A DNA stretch of 41,097 nucleotides. Origin: Streptococcus parasanguinis (lineage in GTDB: Bacteria; Bacillota; Bacilli; Lactobacillales; Streptococcaceae). Below are positions 33,401-40,735 of the stretch, in pieces. A program made the position numbers and the translations under genes. A model generated the notes under the pieces. That model was given only the letters and a program-made list of their open reading frames with translations. It did not search any database and had not been told where the DNA came from. The number at the start of each line of letters is the position of its first letter. The first letter of the stretch is position 1. The stretch is taken from positions 1-41,097 of the forward strand of contig JAGZKI010000018.1 of NCBI GenBank assembly GCA_018365265.1, written 5' to 3'.

Positions 33401-33723
33401 AGGACAAGGGAGCTAGTGATGCTGTATTTGATCGCTTAGAAGCTCTCTTTGACCAATTGGCTAATCCAAAGAGTGATAAAGCAGCCTTACTACAGGCCAT
33501 CCAAGCCTTCCAGGCAGAGTTGGCAGCCGCGCCATCTGCAGGCGAAGTGAGCAAACCAGTTACCCCAACTGAAATGCCTGTCCCTACAGAAACCTCAGAG
33601 GCAACAGAAACACCGGTTTCAGAAGGAAGCAAGCCTGCCACAACTGAGACAGTAACAGAGCCTGCAAGCCCAGCTTCCATAGAAGAAGGCACGCCAGATG
33701 CTCCATCTTCTCAGGACCAATAG
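30493..33723 (+). CDS. Pneumococcal histidine triad (Pht) family surface protein
   Basis: This 1076-residue exported zinc-scavenging protein has an N-terminal signal segment (KKKGTIGIVATLGLGLCAYAL) and five HxxHxH triads starting at H84, H236, H366, H453 and H593. An extra His/Asp-rich stretch (about residues 418-435, DHEHSDSHDHKEEHDHGFH) lies between the third and fourth triads. Low-complexity Ser/Thr/Ala/Gln linkers separate triad modules, a long helical region fills residues 620-1000, and a Pro/Thr/Glu-rich tail ends without LPXTG. Pht proteins aid zinc uptake through AdcAII and bind complement regulators in pneumococcus. It is read from the AdcR-controlled promoter upstream of adcAII. Confidence 0.92.
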   Translation: MKKKGTIGIVATLGLGLCAYALSQQPQVKEEKKNQIQYLQAEKKASSTDTSKKEDSIEAVNAKEKTQAEQIVIKITDEGFVTSHGDHFHYYSGKVPFDAIFSEELILRDPTYQLQEADIVSKVKDGYIIKRAGKYYLYLKDAQHTVNVRSIEEIAQQQKGGAKEEGETGSVQASSSHKAGKTRDFRQPSQALKEGKTLEMLTAKNHTGGGYRTDDGYVFSPGDVISDTGDGFIVPHGGHFHYIPKSALSAGELAAALSVLGGQAGHQAGNSHLAGASTEAGQGNPDPASSSLGKQASNQPSASTTNTQTTPTTSKPATSKSSPTLTNLIEELQKAPLSTRHVESDGSVFDPSKITKWTDQGIVYPHGDHFHFIPYSSLSPLERELARQFQLLRAQGTGSSTEVSPSLPSNPSTRPVDPDHEHSDSHDHKEEHDHGFHADKVISKDEEGYMVAHGNHAHYFYKKDLSPQEIAAAEATLAGKKEEDKGQPLTDDVATYSRDASDEEKIQYISKTYGVPREAIKISNGFFVFNNPDQEYDPTHIHPYAVRKEHVRIPLETGNPELDFINELYATALRSGISPYSLQIENGQFVIPHGDHNHYIKVRSAGLADYLAHRLPTIQSPYKKGDLNKKAVEDRVNQLLAESRTLYASDPLQQRRIELILGHFLENVKSFPSNSTEGYLASLKQVDEQYIHATQAIKPKEETALDRRYQELLEQVRLLDTEAFQLKKEGLVSQLQEAYAAKDSKRLEQEGKLLEAVQEMQDRTGVTSVDYLKYFYQSLSDARLTPELRTKAADLALKLYRAQAFEEAWDSKSHFMELYQTKQAIDQLFSQEKGQTYPIEKTVLDQKGSQTPSYNVAVYDFLKGLYGELDKATEARQQNKILTALLEQIQSLLPQVEDQGKRTAFGEGLAQLGKESDPDKAISSGEALLREISDTIEKQKQKKTEEPQIGDVALYQQLYNQLMALHQQLQDKGASDAVFDRLEALFDQLANPKSDKAALLQAIQAFQAELAAAPSAGEVSKPVTPTEMPVPTETSEATETPVSEGSKPATTETVTEPASPASIEEGTPDAPSSQDQ

Positions 33724-33730
33724 AAAATAG

Positions 33731-33764
33731 AAAATCATCTGAAAGACATTTCAGATGATTTTTG
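33731..33764 (+). terminator. Terminator after the pht gene
   Basis: A 14-bp perfect stem (AAAATCATCTGAAA/TTTCAGATGATTTT) with a GACA loop ends in a T run. It may serve the convergent lipase gene as well. Confidence 0.92.
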
Positions 33765-33811
33765 CGTTCTAGTGAATAGAAGAGGTGGTCTCTTTTTTCA
33801 GTTGTTGAGTC

Positions 33812-34996
33812 TCAATCTTTGTGCTCAAGGAGCAGAGGTGAGGAGGACTCGACTGCTTTTTTTCGCTTAAAAAATGCTGCCATTTGAACCAGAATGCGGG
33901 GAACCGTCTGCCATTTTTTCCAAGCTTGGACACGGGTATCGAGGAGTTGCTTGGCTAGACGTTCCAGCATTTCCCTTTCTGTAGGATCTAGGTCTTGAGC
34001 ATTTTGAAAGATCTCTTTGATCTTGGAGAAATTTTTCAAGTTCCTCAAATCATTGATTGAAGTAATGCCTGCATCTAAGAAGAGGCCGAAGAAGGTATCA
34101 AAGAACTTCTTGCGCTCATCCGCCGATGTTTCGCGAACCCACTGCTTCAAGGTCTCGTCGGTCTGCTGGCTATCGGGACTGGTTTGATCTAGGGTCACAA
34201 ATTTATCTTTCTCAATCATCCAAGTAAAAGCGTCATGCTGGACAAAGCCACCAAAAGCTCGGCTTTTGACAATCGTAGCAGGCTCAGGGACTTCTAGCAT
34301 CATGCCGACGATGGATCCTTGGGGGACAAAGCGACGAATGTTTGGGGATGTCCGCTGGTAGCCTTCGGTCTCGATAATGGCCCTGTTGAGGCCAGGAGCA
34401 TCGTAGCTGTAGATGGCATCGACTCGTTCAAATAAGGAATCCGGCAGGTAAGTGCAGGCATAGGTTGCGAGATTGCCCCCTTTGGAGTGACCGGCTACTA
34501 AGAAGCGCCCTTTAGGAAATTCCTTCATGACGTTTTGCAGGTAGCTGGCTGCGCGCCTCTGAGCTGGGACATGATCCATATAGGTCATGTGGAAGTCTTC
34601 CTTCCAGCCGATCAAGGTGTCATCCGTCCCTCTGAAGACAACTAAATAAACATCCATGGTAAGACGATAGGTCATAGCCGCAAACTGCTTCTGAACATCG
34701 GGGTCATATTCGTTGACATAGTTGAGGAGTTTGATGTTCTTAAAACGCTTTGAACTAGCTAAGTCATCGACTAATTGCAGGTGTTGGTCTGTCACGATGA
34801 AATCGGTGGTTCGATCGACTAGCTTTGCAGCATCAGATAAGCGGACTTCAATATTGGTCGTATCCCCTTGGGGCACGATCCGATCAAAAGGAAGATAGGT
34901 CAGCTCTGTCAGTGCCAGGACATCCAGTTCATTGAAAGGACGGTCGTATATGGAATCGTAGGTCACTTCTTTTAGGTAATCAAAAATAGTTGACAT
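33812..34996 (-). CDS. Mbeg1-like (DUF2974) alpha/beta hydrolase, putative lipase
   Basis: This 394-residue protein carries the lipase nucleophile elbow VAGHSKGGNLA with the serine in GHSKG. It has an N-terminal TIFDYLKEVTYDSIYDRPFN-type stretch typical of the DUF2974/Mbeg1 family found in streptococci and lactobacilli. No signal peptide is present, so it is probably cytoplasmic. The substrate is unknown. The start at 34996 has GGGAGG 5 nt upstream; the 13-codon upstream extension runs toward the promoter and is unlikely to be translated. It is a single-gene unit. Confidence 0.83.
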   Translation of the reverse strand: MSTIFDYLKEVTYDSIYDRPFNELDVLALTELTYLPFDRIVPQGDTTNIEVRLSDAAKLVDRTTDFIVTDQHLQLVDDLASSKRFKNIKLLNYVNEYDPDVQKQFAAMTYRLTMDVYLVVFRGTDDTLIGWKEDFHMTYMDHVPAQRRAASYLQNVMKEFPKGRFLVAGHSKGGNLATYACTYLPDSLFERVDAIYSYDAPGLNRAIIETEGYQRTSPNIRRFVPQGSIVGMMLEVPEPATIVKSRAFGGFVQHDAFTWMIEKDKFVTLDQTSPDSQQTDETLKQWVRETSADERKKFFDTFFGLFLDAGITSINDLRNLKNFSKIKEIFQNAQDLDPTEREMLERLAKQLLDTRVQAWKKWQTVPRILVQMAAFFKRKKAVESSSPLLLEHKD

Positions 34997-35023
34997 CTGT
35001 GCCTCCCGTGTCTTATTTCTTTC

Positions 35024-35032
35024 AGTATAGCA
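35024..35032 (-). promoter_or_regulatory. Lipase gene promoter (extended -10)
   Basis: The minus strand reads TGCTATACT, an extended -10 element (TATACT at plus 35029-35024), 27 nt before the chosen start. Confidence 0.55.
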
Positions 35033-35125
35033 CAAAAATGGATGGAGAAAAAGCGCCTTCCATCAAGACAGTAGGAGTGAGATCTTATTTCCCTCTGAAA
35101 CAGCCTTTTTCTCTGCTTCTTAATC

Positions 35126-35134
35126 TGTTATAAT
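35126..35134 (+). promoter_or_regulatory. Promoter of the response-regulator gene (extended -10)
   Basis: TGTTATAAT with TATAAT at 35129-35134 lies 30 nt before the response-regulator start. Confidence 0.65.
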
Positions 35135-35164
35135 AGGAAGAAGAAAAAGGAAGGAAAGAAAGCC

Positions 35165-35842
35165 ATGCATAAAATTCTCTTAGTCGAAGACGATGACATT
35201 ATCCGCCAACAGGTCAAACAATTATTGGAACAATGGGGCTATGAAGTGGTCGCAGTCGAGGATTTTATGGATGTCCTCGGGATCTTTGTCGAAACCGACC
35301 CCCACTTGATCCTCATGGATATTGGACTGCCTCTCTACAATGGGTACCACTGGTGCCAGGAGATTCGCAAGGTTTCAAAGGTTCCGATTATGTTTCTTTC
35401 CTCACGGGATCAAGCCATGGATATTGTCATGGCCATCAATATGGGTGGAGACGATTTTGTCACCAAGCCTTTTGATCAAAATGTCCTCCTTGCTAAGGTC
35501 CAAGGGCTCTTGCGCCGCTCTTACGAATTTGGGACGGATCAAAATCTGCTGGAGCACCGGGGAGCCATCCTCAATCTCAAGTCTACGGACTTGGTGTATG
35601 AAGGGGAAGTCATCAAGTTGACCAAGAATGAATTTCAGATCCTGCGCGTCCTGTTTGAGCATGCGGGCAGTATCGTGGCGCGCGATGATATGATGAAAGA
35701 GCTCTGGAATAGCGACTTCTTTATTGATGACAATACCTTGTCTGTCAATGTGGCCCGCCTTCGCAAGAAATTAGAAGAGGTTGGCTTGTCAAACTTCATC
35801 GAAACCAAGAAAGGCATCGGTTATGGGTTGGCCCATGAATAA
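35165..35842 (+). CDS. bceR: BceR-type OmpR-family response regulator
   Basis: This 225-residue regulator has a receiver domain (ILLVEDDDIIRQQ, phospho-acceptor D52 in LILMDIGLP, the lysine in VTKPFD) and a C-terminal winged helix (LTKNEFQILRVLFEHAG, DDNTLSVNVARLRKKLE, KGIGYGL). It is followed by an intramembrane-sensing kinase and a BceAB-type transporter, the standard peptide-antibiotic detoxification arrangement. It probably binds the TTACA-N4-TGTAA palindrome at 36822. The stop overlaps the kinase start by 8 nt. Confidence 0.9.
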   Translation: MHKILLVEDDDIIRQQVKQLLEQWGYEVVAVEDFMDVLGIFVETDPHLILMDIGLPLYNGYHWCQEIRKVSKVPIMFLSSRDQAMDIVMAINMGGDDFVTKPFDQNVLLAKVQGLLRRSYEFGTDQNLLEHRGAILNLKSTDLVYEGEVIKLTKNEFQILRVLFEHAGSIVARDDMMKELWNSDFFIDDNTLSVNVARLRKKLEEVGLSNFIETKKGIGYGLAHE

Positions 35843-36809
35843 ATATGGAAACATCTTTTGGCAGTATGTGGTATCCCGCAGGCGCCTGCTCTATCTAGTG
35901 GTCATCTTTTTGATGGTCGATTTGGTCTTTGCCTTTCTCTTTCCAGAGACGGGGACGGTTTTCTTCTATGCGACTCTGATGCTAGGATTTTTTACCCTTT
36001 GTATCTTGATCTGGGATTTCGCTATGACCTTTCAGGAGTACCGCAAAGCCTTGCTGTATGAGGAAATAGAGCTTGCCTCACCACTAGAACATCTCCTTTA
36101 TGAAAAATATACAGAAGAACAGCAGGCACGCTTGGAGGAAGGAAAGACAGCCCAGGCCAAGTTCAACGACCTGATGGATTACTACACCCTCTGGGTTCAC
36201 CAGATTAAGACGCCCATTGCAGCTAGCCAGCTCTTGGTCCAAGATGTCGAGACACCTATTGTCAAGCAGCAGATGGAGCAGGAGCTTTTCAAGATTGACT
36301 CCTATGCCAATCTGGTTCTGCAGTACCTGCGACTGGAGAGTTTTCATGACGATCTGGTCTTAAAGCGCGTGTCGCTAGAGGACTTGGTCAAAGAAGTGGT
36401 CCGCAAGTATGCCCTCTTTTTTATCCAAAAGAACTTGACCGTGAACCTGCATGATTTGGATGTCGCCGTCATTACCGATCGCAAGTGGCTTTTGGTTATC
36501 ATCGAGCAGCTCTTGTCCAATAGCCTCAAGTACACCAGTACAGGTGGAATAGAGATCTATTTCAAAGACCAAACTCTCTATATAAAAGACAGCGGGATTG
36601 GAATCAAAAATAGTGATGTCCTCCGCGTATTTGAGCGGGGCTTCTCCGGTTACAATGGCCACATGACCCAGCAATCCTCAGGGCTGGGACTCTATCTATC
36701 TAAGAAAATCGCAGAGCAATTGGGCCACAAGATTAGCCTCCACTCAGAGGTTGGCCAAGGCACAACCGTCGCCATTCGCTTTGAAGAGAAGAAGCTGGTC
36801 ATGGATTAG
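35835..36809 (+). CDS. bceS: BceS-type intramembrane-sensing histidine kinase
   Basis: This 324-residue kinase has two N-terminal membrane segments with almost no extracellular loop (RRRLLYLVVIFLMVDLVFAF, then FFYATLMLGFFTLCILIWDF), the hallmark of intramembrane-sensing kinases. H122 in WVHQIKTPIA is the phosphorylated residue. The ATPase domain shows SNSLKYTS (N box), DSGIGI and GLGLYLSKKI (G boxes). Such kinases take their signal from the BceAB transporter rather than from the drug directly. The start at 35835 overlaps bceR; the frame is open further upstream, but those codons lie inside bceR. Confidence 0.9.
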   Translation: MNKYGNIFWQYVVSRRRLLYLVVIFLMVDLVFAFLFPETGTVFFYATLMLGFFTLCILIWDFAMTFQEYRKALLYEEIELASPLEHLLYEKYTEEQQARLEEGKTAQAKFNDLMDYYTLWVHQIKTPIAASQLLVQDVETPIVKQQMEQELFKIDSYANLVLQYLRLESFHDDLVLKRVSLEDLVKEVVRKYALFFIQKNLTVNLHDLDVAVITDRKWLLVIIEQLLSNSLKYTSTGGIEIYFKDQTLYIKDSGIGIKNSDVLRVFERGFSGYNGHMTQQSSGLGLYLSKKIAEQLGHKISLHSEVGQGTTVAIRFEEKKLVMD

Positions 36810-36820
36810 TTTTTTTCCAT

Positions 36821-36836
36821 CTTACAAAAATGTAAG
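36821..36836. promoter_or_regulatory. BceR-type binding palindrome
   Basis: CTTACAAAAATGTAAG is a perfect 6-bp inverted repeat with a 4-nt centre and matches the BceR-like consensus TNACA-N4-TGTAA. It lies between bceS and the target operon, upstream of a weak TACAAT -10 candidate at 36890. Confidence 0.8.
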
Positions 36837-36924
36837 AAATAAACGGTAAAATGAAAGGTTAGGTTATGGTAGCCGCCTTTTATTTTTTATACAATAGTCT
36901 CATCAAATGAAGGAGGTCAAGAAA

Positions 36925-37053
36925 ATGAAACTCTTGAAATGGATGAAACAACCCAAAAAGATTAAGAAACCAAATGAGCAAATCGATCTGGAAAAGACGG
37001 AATTTGGTCTCCAAGTCCTGCAACAAACCCAAGAATTTTTCTTGATCTACTAG
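36925..37053 (+). CDS. 42-residue small protein encoded before bceA
   Basis: The frame has a strong AAGGAGG site (36911-36917) and encodes a peptide with a very basic first third (starts MKLLKWMKQPKKIKKPNEQI) and an acidic to hydrophobic C-terminal half (ends TQEFFLIY). It has no membrane segment and no GG leader. It is the first gene after the BceR-type palindrome and lies 15 nt before bceA, so it should be induced with the transporter. I do not recognise a family; a regulatory or accessory micropeptide is conceivable. Confidence 0.65.
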   Translation: MKLLKWMKQPKKIKKPNEQIDLEKTEFGLQVLQQTQEFFLIY

Positions 37054-37068
37054 AAAAAGGAGAAAAGT

Positions 37069-37827
37069 ATGTCATTGCTAGACGTTCAACACATCAAAAA
37101 AATCTACAAAACGCGCTTCCAAGGAACCCAGGTTGAAGCCTTAAAGGATATTCACTTCACTGTGGAGAAAGGCGAATATGTCGCCATCATGGGGGAATCA
37201 GGGTCTGGGAAATCGACCCTCCTCAATATCCTAGCCATGCTGGACCAGCCGACCGAAGGGCGAGTCTACCTCAACGGCACCGATACTTCAACTATCAAGA
37301 ACAAGGATGCCTCGAGCTTCCGTCGGGAAAAACTAGGATTTGTCTTTCAGGACTTTAACCTGCTGGATACCTTGTCCGTCAAGGATAATATCCTTCTCCC
37401 TCTCGTCCTCTCACGCAGGCCGGTCAAGGAAATGATGAGTAAGGTGGATAGCGTCAGTCGGGAATTGGGCATTCACCAACTCCTTGAGAAATACCCTTAC
37501 GAAATCTCTGGTGGGCAAAAACAACGGGTGGCTGTAGCACGGGCCATCATCACCTCACCTGAAATTCTCCTTGCTGATGAGCCAACAGGGGCGCTGGATT
37601 CCAAGTCATCAGCTGCTTTGCTAGATGTCTTTGAAGATATTAATAGCATGGGCCAAACCATCCTCATGGTGACCCACTCAACTGCAGCGGCTGCTCGGGC
37701 CAAGCGCGTGCTCTTTATCAAAGACGGAATTCTCTACAACCAGATCTTCCGCGGGGAAAAGACAGAGCGTCAGATGTTCCAAGAAATCTCGGATACCTTG
37801 ACGGTCATGGCAAGTGAGGTGGAGTAG
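37069..37827 (+). CDS. bceA: BceA-type ABC transporter ATP-binding protein
   Basis: This 252-residue ATPase belongs to the MacB/BceA subfamily. Walker A GESGSGKST lies at residues 42-50, the signature at SGGQKQRVAVARAI, and Walker B at LLADEPTGALD. It energises BceB to free lipid-II-cycle intermediates from peptide antibiotics such as bacitracin and to relay a flux signal to the kinase. The GGAG ribosome-binding site is good. Its stop directly abuts the bceB start. Confidence 0.94.
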   Translation: MSLLDVQHIKKIYKTRFQGTQVEALKDIHFTVEKGEYVAIMGESGSGKSTLLNILAMLDQPTEGRVYLNGTDTSTIKNKDASSFRREKLGFVFQDFNLLDTLSVKDNILLPLVLSRRPVKEMMSKVDSVSRELGIHQLLEKYPYEISGGQKQRVAVARAIITSPEILLADEPTGALDSKSSAALLDVFEDINSMGQTILMVTHSTAAAARAKRVLFIKDGILYNQIFRGEKTERQMFQEISDTLTVMASEVE

Positions 37828-39813
37828 ATGTTACGATTAACCACTAAATTAGCTTGCTCTAATCTGATCAAGAACCGCAAGCTCTATTATCCCTTTGCTA
37901 TTGCGGTCATTCTCGCAGTGACCATCGCCTATCTCTTTGACTCCCTGACCTTTAATCCTCGCATTTCCGAGCTTCGAGGGGGCTCTTCTATAGTGTTCAC
38001 CCTCAGCTTGGGATTCTTCGTGGTCAATGTCGCGGGGGCCATCATCGTGCTTTATGCCAATAGCTTCGTCATGAAAAACCGCTCCAAGGAGCTGGGCATT
38101 TACAGCATGCTGGGCCTTGAGAAACGCCATCTCATCAGCATGATTTTCAAGGAACTCTTGCTTTTTGGCTTTCTAACCATCTCAGCCGGAGTCTTGATCG
38201 GAGCTCTCTTTGACAAGCTGATCTTTGCCTTCCTCTTGAAACTCATGAAGATGAAGGTCCAGCTAGTATCCACCTTCCAACCTGGGATTGTCGTCCTGGT
38301 CTTTGTCACCTTTGGTCTCATCTTTGGCCTTTTGGTTCTTCTCAATGCTTGGCGCATTCTCCGTTTGAATGCCCTGCAGTTGACGCGTGAGAAGGCTAGT
38401 GGTGAAAAGAAAGCCCGCTTCTTGTGGCCCCAAACCATCCTTGGCTTAGCCTCTCTCGGTTTTGGCTACTACCTAGCTGTGTCTGTCAAAGACCCTATCA
38501 TTGCGCTTGTGACCTTCTTTTTAGCCGTTATCTTGGTCATGATCGGGACCTACCTGCTCTTTAATGCTGGGATCACCGTCTTCTTGCATCTGCTTAAGAA
38601 AAAGAAGAACTATTATTACCAACCTAACAATATGATCTCGGTCTCTAACCTCATCTATCGCATGAAGAAAAATGCAGTGGGCCTTGCGACTATTGCCATC
38701 CTCTCGACCATGGTATTGGTGACGATCTCTGCTGCCACCAACATCTATGTCGGTAGCGAAATGGTCAAGAAAATCATGGCTCCTCATGATTTCTCAGTCC
38801 AAGGAAAAGGGGTAGACCTGGAGCAGATTAATCAGAAATTTGATGAATTTGCTTCTGAGCATCATCTTGAGATCAAAAATCGCGATCTGATGACCTACGC
38901 CAACTTTGGGGTCAAATCACAAAAGGGCACGGATTTCACCGTCTATCCGGCTGATGAACGCAGCGTCACTCCTAAAACCGTCTTTATGGTCTTTGATGCA
39001 GCTAGTTATGAACAAATGACAGGAGAACACGTTGATCTGACCGGCAACCAAGTCATCCTCTTTGCTCATAACAAGGCTCTGATAGGGCAAAAGCAGTTCA
39101 CCATCAATGGGCAAGACTTCCAAGTCAAGGAAGAAGTGAGCAAGGATTTTATCACCGATCATGTTCCAAATCAGTTTAATATGCTGACGGAGGATTTCAA
39201 TTACCTAGTCGTGCCAGACCTTTCAGCCTTTGTCGCTCAGTTTCCGGATCTTGCCATCAATACCAATATTTACGGTGGCTTCAATGTCAATGTTGATGAA
39301 GACCAGCAACTCAAGCTGGCAGCCAGCTATGACAAGATGATCGATGAATTGAGTAGCCAACAGGCCCAAGGAACATTTATCTATGGAGGCAACCGAGCCA
39401 ATGATGTGGCAGAGTTGAATAGCCTCTTTGGCGGTATCTTCTTTATCGGTATTTTCTTGTCACTGATCTTTATGATCGGAACGGTCATCGTCATCTACTA
39501 CAAGCAAATCTCGGAAGGCTATGAAGACCGTGATCGCTTCGTCATTCTCCAACAGGTGGGGCTCGATGAACACGAGGTCAAACGGACCATCAACCGTCAA
39601 GTGCGGACTGTCTTCTTCCTCCCTCTCATCTTTGCCTTTGTCCACCTGGCCTTTGCCTACCATATGATCCGCCTCATTCTCAAAGTCCTCGGTGTCATCA
39701 ATAGTGGCCAAGTCCTCGTCGTGACCCTTAGTGTCTGCGCCGTCTTTCTCATCACCTACCTGATCGTCTTTTGGATCACCTCTCGGAGCTATCGTAAGAT
39801 TGTGCAGATATAA
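37828..39813 (+). CDS. bceB: BceB-type ABC transporter permease
   Basis: This 661-residue membrane protein has ten predicted segments in the BceB pattern. Four lie in the N-terminal third and two to three before a large extracellular domain (about residues 310-530, between VTISAATNIYVGSEM and NDVAELNSLFGG). The remainder follow at the C-terminus, ending TSRSYRKIVQI. The extracellular domain senses the drug-target complex. FtsX-like stretches occur around MKNRSKELGIYSMLGLEK and near the C-terminus. It ends the operon, and a structured repeat begins about 25 nt after its stop. Confidence 0.92.
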   Translation: MLRLTTKLACSNLIKNRKLYYPFAIAVILAVTIAYLFDSLTFNPRISELRGGSSIVFTLSLGFFVVNVAGAIIVLYANSFVMKNRSKELGIYSMLGLEKRHLISMIFKELLLFGFLTISAGVLIGALFDKLIFAFLLKLMKMKVQLVSTFQPGIVVLVFVTFGLIFGLLVLLNAWRILRLNALQLTREKASGEKKARFLWPQTILGLASLGFGYYLAVSVKDPIIALVTFFLAVILVMIGTYLLFNAGITVFLHLLKKKKNYYYQPNNMISVSNLIYRMKKNAVGLATIAILSTMVLVTISAATNIYVGSEMVKKIMAPHDFSVQGKGVDLEQINQKFDEFASEHHLEIKNRDLMTYANFGVKSQKGTDFTVYPADERSVTPKTVFMVFDAASYEQMTGEHVDLTGNQVILFAHNKALIGQKQFTINGQDFQVKEEVSKDFITDHVPNQFNMLTEDFNYLVVPDLSAFVAQFPDLAINTNIYGGFNVNVDEDQQLKLAASYDKMIDELSSQQAQGTFIYGGNRANDVAELNSLFGGIFFIGIFLSLIFMIGTVIVIYYKQISEGYEDRDRFVILQQVGLDEHEVKRTINRQVRTVFFLPLIFAFVHLAFAYHMIRLILKVLGVINSGQVLVVTLSVCAVFLITYLIVFWITSRSYRKIVQI

Positions 39814-39838
39814 GGAAAAAGAAGCTCGAATCAAATTA

Positions 39839-39976
39839 GAAACTTTCCTTAGGTGAGTACGGACGTCAGCGAACTTCGAAGAAGTTCCATGACTAATTAT
39901 TGAGCCTAAGGTCTCAATAATTCCGAGTGCCTGAAACATGATTATTTCAGGCACTTTTCTCACAGCGGAAAGTTTC
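39839..39976 (+). ncRNA. Four-helix structured RNA-like element, copy 2
   Basis: The perfect outer stem GAAACTTTCC/GGAAAGTTTC encloses hairpins GAACTTC/GAAGTTC, AATTATTGAG/CTCAATAATT (8-nt loop) and GTGCCTGAAA/TTTCAGGCAC (8-nt loop), the last followed by TTTTCT. All four helices match those at 26954-27094 with compensatory base changes. It begins 25 nt after the bceB stop on the same strand. The 39814-40183 stretch otherwise holds only this element and two terminators. Confidence 0.82.
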
Positions 39977-40069
39977 AATATACTCTAAATAATAATTAGA
40001 AATCATTTGGATCTTTTTGCACAATAGTCCAGATTAGGTTATTCAAAGAAAAGAATTGTCAATTTTTTT

Positions 40070-40093
40070 AAGCTCGCTCATAGCGGGCTTTTT
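40070..40093 (+). terminator. Orphan intrinsic terminator
   Basis: A 9-bp stem AAGCTCGCT/AGCGGGCTT (one G-U pair) has a CAT loop and a T run. No coding gene ends nearby on this strand: bceB stops about 260 nt upstream and the structured element lies between. It could end a small RNA or readthrough transcripts. Confidence 0.75.
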
Positions 40094-40140
40094 GTGCTAA
40101 AACTGACAGCGATTGTTTTTGTTTTTCAAAGGGATACACA

Positions 40141-40172
40141 AAAAAGACTGAACCAGTCGAGTTCAGTCTTTG
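40141..40172 (-). terminator. Terminator of the minus-strand SemiSWEET gene
   Basis: AAAGACTGAAC and GTTCAGTCTTT with a 7-nt loop have a T run on the minus strand, 12 nt after the stop. Confidence 0.85.
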
Positions 40173-40183
40173 ATCGATTTCTA

Positions 40184-40447
40184 TTAAAGTGATGTAAGGA
40201 AAGTCAATCCCCCTAGGATGACACCTGCTGAATTTGGAATGATCAAAATCCAGTCTTTTTTAGGTTCCTTTGTCCAACCATAAATGACCCAGATCAAGCA
40301 AGAAATAGCAGCTGACAAGGGTTGGAAAGGTTGGGCCTTATTTCCCTGTAAATTAGCAATAATTTGTGGGATGTAGGCAATGAAAACGATAATCCCAATA
40401 AAGGCACCGATCGAGCCAACGATTTGGTTGATTTTTTGTTTATTCAT
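40184..40447 (-). CDS. SemiSWEET-type PQ-loop sugar transporter 1
   Basis: This 87-residue protein has three membrane segments in the single triple-helix-bundle pattern of bacterial SemiSWEETs. The PQ motif is FIAYIPQIIANLQG in helix 1, and the second helix contains PLSAAISCLIWVIYG. SemiSWEETs dimerise to form a complete uniport pathway for sugars. A GAGGT site precedes the start. It is divergent from a second SemiSWEET gene and differs from it at most positions, so it is not a recent duplicate. The substrate is unknown. Confidence 0.88.
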   Translation of the reverse strand: MNKQKINQIVGSIGAFIGIIVFIAYIPQIIANLQGNKAQPFQPLSAAISCLIWVIYGWTKEPKKDWILIIPNSAGVILGGLTFLTSL

Positions 40448-40616
40448 AAAATTTTACCTCTGTGTATCAATATAGCATAAGTAGGAAGAAAATGCAATTA
40501 ATTTGCATGCTATGCAAGATGAAAATGATTACATTCGCACAAAATTAGACAATGTGTCAAAAAAATGGCAACTAGAGAGAAGACTCTCTCGAAAAGAAAT
40601 CCATCTTCCTGCAAAA

Positions 40617-40630
40617 TCACAAGATTGTGA
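40617..40630. promoter_or_regulatory. Inverted repeat upstream of the second SemiSWEET gene
   Basis: TCACAA-GA-TTGTGA is a perfect 6-bp inverted repeat, 34 bp upstream of the -35 of the 40736 gene. The gene-free 40448-40735 stretch also holds a small AGAGAG/CTCTCT hairpin at 40574-40589. Confidence 0.45.
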
Positions 40631-40664
40631 CACTTTACAGTTCGGTAACATTTGAAAAAAAGAC

Positions 40665-40693
40665 TTGAATTTGTAAAGGACAAAAGGTAGAAT
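40665..40693 (+). promoter_or_regulatory. Promoter of the second SemiSWEET gene
   Basis: TTGAAT (40665-40670) and TAGAAT (40688-40693) have a 17-nt spacer. A run of 12 A residues (40706-40717) follows in the 5' leader. Confidence 0.6.
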
Positions 40694-40735
40694 AGTGCAT
40701 ACTTTAAAAAAAAAAAAGGAAATGGTAGTTTCAAA

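Noticed and set aside
39460..39978. Minus-strand frame of 172 codons
   Set aside because: It is antisense to bceB and the second structured element, has a highly acidic composition typical of antisense translation, and lacks a ribosome-binding site.
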